From the NCBI GenBank assembly GCA_021802185.1, contig JAKAAV010000063.1, positions 1 to 9,030 on the forward strand: a stretch of 9,030 nt of DNA. Reading direction: 5' to 3'. The translations under genes and the position numbers were made by a program. The stretch comes from Chloroflexota bacterium (GTDB lineage: Bacteria; Chloroflexota; Limnocylindria; Limnocylindrales; CSP1-4). The notes beneath the pieces are model-generated. The model worked only from the letters and a program-made list of their open reading frames with translations. It did not search any database and was not told the DNA's origin. Below are positions 6,169-9,030 of the stretch, piece after piece; position 1 is the stretch's first letter; each line of letters opens with the position of its first letter.

Positions 6169-6663
6169 ATGCCCGAGACCGAGGCCCTCATGCCCCGGAC
6201 CGACGACAACGCGTCGCTCGTCGCGCTGCTCAACGCGACGTGGTTCGGCGCCAACCTGCCACCCGAGACCCAGGTCCGGCTCGCCGGCCTGGCGCGCCGA
6301 TACCAGGCGTCCGCCGGGACGACCCTGCTCGCCGAGGGCCAGCTCGCGAACGAGCTCGGGATCGTGCTCTCGGGCCGCGTCTCCCTGCGCACGCTCGTGC
6401 CCGAGGAAGGCTGGATCACGATCCTGACGGTCGAGCCCGGCGACATCTTCGGGCAGTCCGCGGTCGTCGCTCCGTACCGCTCCACGTCCACCGTCGTCGC
6501 CCTCCAACCGGTCGATGTCCTCGCCCTCGATGGCCCCGGCCTCCGGGCCGCGCTCGCCGCCGACCACGACCTCGCCGCAGAGCTCTACCCGCGCCTGCTC
6601 CAGGCCATGGCACGACGCCTCAGCGCGACCCGTCTCCAGATGCTCGACCTGTTCGCGCGGTAG
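6169..6663 (+). CDS. Stand-alone cyclic-nucleotide-binding-fold protein, hydrogenase-linked
   Basis: This 164-aa protein consists of a single CRP-type beta-roll domain (about residues 25-125) followed by a C-helix (about 133-162). There is no helix-turn-helix, catalytic or membrane domain. The roll shows YQASAGTTLLAEGQLANELGIVLSGRVSL and the cassette GDIFGQSAVVAPYRSTSTVVAL. The Glu that contacts the nucleotide ribose in CRP is replaced by Gln (Q96), while an Arg (R104) remains near the usual phosphate-binding position, so ligand binding may differ from canonical cAMP binding. The C-terminal LSATRLQMLDLFAR helix is typical of small proteins of this kind encoded next to group 3b hydrogenases, as far as I recall the family. 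It is the first gene of the operon, only six bases before hydBG, which suggests a regulatory or assembly role for the hydrogenase. It is unlikely to be a transcription factor on its own, because no DNA-binding domain is present. Confidence 0.88.
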   Translation: MPETEALMPRTDDNASLVALLNATWFGANLPPETQVRLAGLARRYQASAGTTLLAEGQLANELGIVLSGRVSLRTLVPEEGWITILTVEPGDIFGQSAVVAPYRSTSTVVALQPVDVLALDGPGLRAALAADHDLAAELYPRLLQAMARRLSATRLQMLDLFAR

Positions 6664-6669
6664 TCCGGC

Positions 6670-8634
6670 ATGACCAGCGTGACGAAGAGCGCGACGGGCC
6701 TCCTGCCGCGCGCCGGATTCCAGCAGCTCATCGACCTGCTCGTCGAGGACGGGCGGACCGTCATCGGCCCGAAGGTGGCCGACGGTGCCATCGTCTACGG
6801 CGAGCTTCGCAGCGTGGCCGACCTCCCGAAGGGGATGGGCGCGGAGCAACGACCGGGCTCGTACCGGCTGGTCGACCACGACGACGACCGGCTGTTCGCA
6901 TACGCGGTCGGCCCGACGTCATGGAAGCGCTTCGTCTTCCCGCCGACACTGGACACGGCGGAGTCGCACCGCGACGACGAGGGGCACGTCTCGTTCGGCC
7001 CTGTCGGGCACGACATCCCCAGGCTCGCGTTCCTCGGGGTCCGCGCGTGCGAGCTCGCGGCCCTCGGCATCGAGGATCGCGTGTTCCTCGGCGGCCCGTA
7101 CACGGACGAGGACTACCGCGCCCGCCGCTCGTCGGCCTTCATCGTGGCCGTGCAGTGCGCCGAGCCCGCCTCGACCTGTTTCTGCACCTCGATGGGCACG
7201 GGGCCCGGCATCCGGGACGGACATGATCTCTCGCTCGTCGAACTCGCCGACGGTTTCCTCGTCTCGCCCGGCAGCCCGGCGGGGTCCGCCCTGTTCGAGC
7301 GCCTGGACCTCGTCGACCCGACGCCCGACCAGCTGACGGCGGCCTCCGACCAGCTCGTGTCGGCGCGCGACCGGATCGGCGACCCGGTCGTGACGGCCGG
7401 CCTCCACGACCGCCTGCTCGCGCAGCTCGACAGCCCGCACTGGGCCGAGGTCGCCGAGCGGTGCCTGGCGTGCACGAACTGCACGATGTCCTGCCCGACA
7501 TGCTTCTGCACGAGCGCCAGTCAGCGCTCCGACCTCGACGGACACGCGGCGGTCACCGAGCGCCGGTGGGAGTCCTGCTTCACCAAGGGCTTCTCCGCCG
7601 TCGCGCTCGGCGGCAACTTCCGGCCCCGCGTCCAGGACCGCTACCGCCAGTGGCTCACGCACAAGTTCGCGACCTGGATCGACCAGTTCGGCACTTCCGG
7701 CTGCGTCGGCTGCGGCCGCTGCATCGCGTGGTGCCCGGCCGGCATCGACGTCCGCGAGGAGCTCGATCGCATCGCTCCGCCGGCGCACGTCGTCCCGGGC
7801 AACGGCCACGCCGCGGAGGGACAGACGCGGGCCACGCGGGTCTTCCGCGTGGAACAGGCGCGCCACGAAACCCACGACACGGTCACGCTGGCGCTCTCGC
7901 GTCCGGAGGGCATGGACTGGGCGAGCGAGCACGGCGAGTTCGTCATGGTCTCGGTGCCGGCTGTCGGGTCGGTCCCGATCTCGATCTCGCGCCGTCTCCC
8001 GACCGGCCTGGAGCTGACGATCCGGGCCGTGGGTCCCGCGAGCACCGTGCTCACCGGCCTCGAGCACGGGGCCGAGGTGGGGTTGTCGGCGCCCCTCGGG
8101 AGAGGCTGGCCGATCGAGGCGGCCGAGAGTCACGACGTCGTGATCGTCGGGGGCGGCATGGGTCTCCCGCCGCTGCGGCCCGTCATCGACGAGATCGTCG
8201 AGCACCGGGCGAAGTACGGCGAGGTGCACATCTACCACGGCGCACGGACCCCGGGCGACCTGTTGTACACGCAGGAGCTCGCCGCCTGGTCGGCTCGAGG
8301 CGATCTCGACGTCGGCGTGACGGTCGACCGGGCCGATCAGTACTGGCTCGGCCGGGTCGGGATCGTGACCCACCTCTTCGACCACGCGCGTTGGGACGGC
8401 TCGAAGGCGATCGCGTTCGTGTGCGGCCCGCAGCGCATGATCCAGGCGACGATCAACACGCTCGCATCACACGGCATCACGCCGGACCGGGTGTTCGTCT
8501 CGATGGAACGCCACATGGAATGCGGCGTCGGCCTCTGCGGGCACTGCCAGATGGGACCGTACTTCGTCTGCAAGGACGGCCCGGTCTTCTCGCTCGCGCA
8601 GCTCGGCGACGTGTTCGGACGGGAGGGCATCTGA
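6670..8634 (+). CDS. Fused HydB-HydG subunit of group 3b [NiFe]-hydrogenase (sulfhydrogenase beta-gamma)
   Basis: The 654-aa protein carries electrons between the hydrogenase core and NAD(P)H. Residues 1-368 match the beta (HydB/HyhB-type iron-sulfur) subunit. RACE (C127) and [10 protein letters not shown] (C163, C170, C172) come first. A ferredoxin-like pair of 4Fe-4S motifs follows: [12 protein letters not shown] (C265, C268, C271, C275, with CFC after) and [12 protein letters not shown] (C345, C348, C351, C355). A Gly/Ala-rich linker (369-389) leads into the gamma (HydG-type) part. This has an FAD-binding barrel (391-480, with PISIS at the flavin site), the nucleotide-binding loop [12 protein letters not shown] (494-505), a CGP motif (585-587) and a C-terminal 2Fe-2S site (C618, C623, C626, C634). 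In Pyrococcus-type sulfhydrogenases these are two genes; here the frame is continuous, with no good internal start near the junction. The stop overlaps the next start (TGATG). NADP preference is family knowledge, not read from the sequence. Confidence 0.93.
   Translation: MTSVTKSATGLLPRAGFQQLIDLLVEDGRTVIGPKVADGAIVYGELRSVADLPKGMGAEQRPGSYRLVDHDDDRLFAYAVGPTSWKRFVFPPTLDTAESHRDDEGHVSFGPVGHDIPRLAFLGVRACELAALGIEDRVFLGGPYTDEDYRARRSSAFIVAVQCAEPASTCFCTSMGTGPGIRDGHDLSLVELADGFLVSPGSPAGSALFERLDLVDPTPDQLTAASDQLVSARDRIGDPVVTAGLHDRLLAQLDSPHWAEVAERCLACTNCTMSCPTCFCTSASQRSDLDGHAAVTERRWESCFTKGFSAVALGGNFRPRVQDRYRQWLTHKFATWIDQFGTSGCVGCGRCIAWCPAGIDVREELDRIAPPAHVVPGNGHAAEGQTRATRVFRVEQARHETHDTVTLALSRPEGMDWASEHGEFVMVSVPAVGSVPISISRRLPTGLELTIRAVGPASTVLTGLEHGAEVGLSAPLGRGWPIEAAESHDVVIVGGGMGLPPLRPVIDEIVEHRAKYGEVHIYHGARTPGDLLYTQELAAWSARGDLDVGVTVDRADQYWLGRVGIVTHLFDHARWDGSKAIAFVCGPQRMIQATINTLASHGITPDRVFVSMERHMECGVGLCGHCQMGPYFVCKDGPVFSLAQLGDVFGREGI
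8621..8626 (+). promoter_or_regulatory. Shine-Dalgarno site of the hydrogenase small-subunit gene
   Basis: GGGAGG inside the last codons of the fused hydBG gene lies seven bases before ATG 8634. With the TGATG overlap it supports this start and suggests independent plus coupled initiation of the small subunit. Confidence 0.6.
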
Positions 8635-9030
8635 TGGCCCGGGCCACCAGCACCCCGCGCCCCCGCCTCGCCGTCGTCAAGCTCGCGTCGTGCGACGGCT
8701 GCCAGCTGATGCTGCTCGACCTCGAGGACCACCTGCTCGCGATCGCCGAGCGAGTCGACATCGTGGAGTTCCCGGAGGCGACGTCGCACCGCTCGAGCGG
8801 CCCCTACGACGTCGTGCTCGTGGAAGGCGCGGTCAGCACGCCCGAGCAGCTCGAGCAGATCCACGAGATCCGGCGCGAGGCGAAGCTGCTCGTGACGATC
8901 GGGGCGTGTGCCACGGCGGGTGGCATCCAGGCGATGCGGAACTGGCGCGACCACGACGCGTTCCGGGCCGCGGTCTACGCGCACCCCGAGTACATCGAGT
9001 CGCTCGCGACCGCGCGGCCGGTGGCCGACC
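8634..9030 (+). CDS. [NiFe]-hydrogenase small (delta, HydD-type) subunit, 3' truncated by window
   Basis: The first 132 residues are visible. The protein belongs to the NADH:quinone oxidoreductase 20-kDa (NuoB)/hydrogenase small-subunit family, which holds the 4Fe-4S cluster next to the NiFe site. The N-terminus [21 protein letters not shown] supplies the proximal cluster cysteines C20 and C23. [10 protein letters not shown] and [15 protein letters not shown] follow the family fold, and [19 protein letters not shown] supplies the third cysteine (C92). The fourth ligand would lie beyond the window edge. The start at 8634 overlaps the stop of the fused HydB-HydG gene by one base. In P. furiosus-type operons the order is beta, gamma, delta, alpha, so the catalytic NiFe alpha subunit should follow just outside the window. 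There is no Tat signal, consistent with a cytoplasmic enzyme. Confidence 0.92.
   Translation, partial: MARATSTPRPRLAVVKLASCDGCQLMLLDLEDHLLAIAERVDIVEFPEATSHRSSGPYDVVLVEGAVSTPEQLEQIHEIRREAKLLVTIGACATAGGIQAMRNWRDHDAFRAAVYAHPEYIESLATARPVAD

Noticed and set aside
5917..6879. N-terminal extension of the minus-strand CmpB-like frame up to 6879
   Set aside because: This part is antisense to the cNMP-fold and hydBG genes and has low-complexity His/Gly/Arg-rich translation; only the part below 5916 looks like a protein.
1..9030. CRISPR arrays, insertion sequences or phage genes
   Set aside because: No regularly spaced repeats, transposase motifs, terminal inverted repeats or phage-like proteins were seen on either strand.

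Overview
The window is a very GC-rich bacterial chromosome segment with dense, GC-ending codon use. It carries housekeeping genes (ftsZ, a lysine tRNA) next to two metabolic operons. FtsZ ends in a [14 protein letters not shown] tail. This, the solitary ftsZ outside a visible dcw cluster, the high GC and the group 3b-type hydrogenase genes would fit a high-GC Chloroflexota (Limnocylindria-like) or an actinobacterial relative. That assignment is inference only; the window holds no rRNA or other phylogenetic marker beyond FtsZ.

Layout. Positions 1-248 hold no gene I can support. Positions 249-3735 (+) form a tight three-gene operon with ATGA start/stop overlaps at both junctions. It encodes (1) a 739-aa patatin-like phospholipase of the neuropathy-target-esterase (NTE) type with two cyclic-nucleotide-binding domains, (2) a 123-aa 'mini-amidohydrolase' that keeps only the N- and C-terminal strand regions of an amidohydrolase and lacks the catalytic barrel, and (3) a 300-aa monoacylglycerol-lipase-type alpha/beta hydrolase. 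Together they suggest a (lyso)phospholipid and acylglycerol turnover unit that may respond to a cyclic nucleotide.

The (-) strand carries, in transcription order, a small CmpB-like membrane protein (5916-5365), tRNA-Lys(CTT) with an encoded CCA (5351-5277), a rho-independent terminator (5260-5220) and ftsZ (5148-3772). ftsZ converges on the lipase operon with only 36 bp between the stop codons. A 252-bp region (5917-6168) separates the divergent CmpB-like gene from the next operon.

Positions 6169-9030 (+) are the start of a group 3b NAD(P)-linked [NiFe]-hydrogenase (sulfhydrogenase) operon. It has a 164-aa stand-alone cyclic-nucleotide-binding-fold protein, a 654-aa natural fusion of the HydB-type iron-sulfur subunit with the HydG-type FAD/NAD(P)/2Fe-2S subunit, and the start of the HydD-type small subunit, which runs off the window. 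The catalytic NiFe large subunit would be expected just downstream.

The most unusual items are the barrel-less amidohydrolase remnant kept in translationally coupled register between two lipases, the HydB-HydG fusion, and two unrelated cyclic-nucleotide-fold genes, one with canonical phosphate-binding cassettes and one with an altered cassette.
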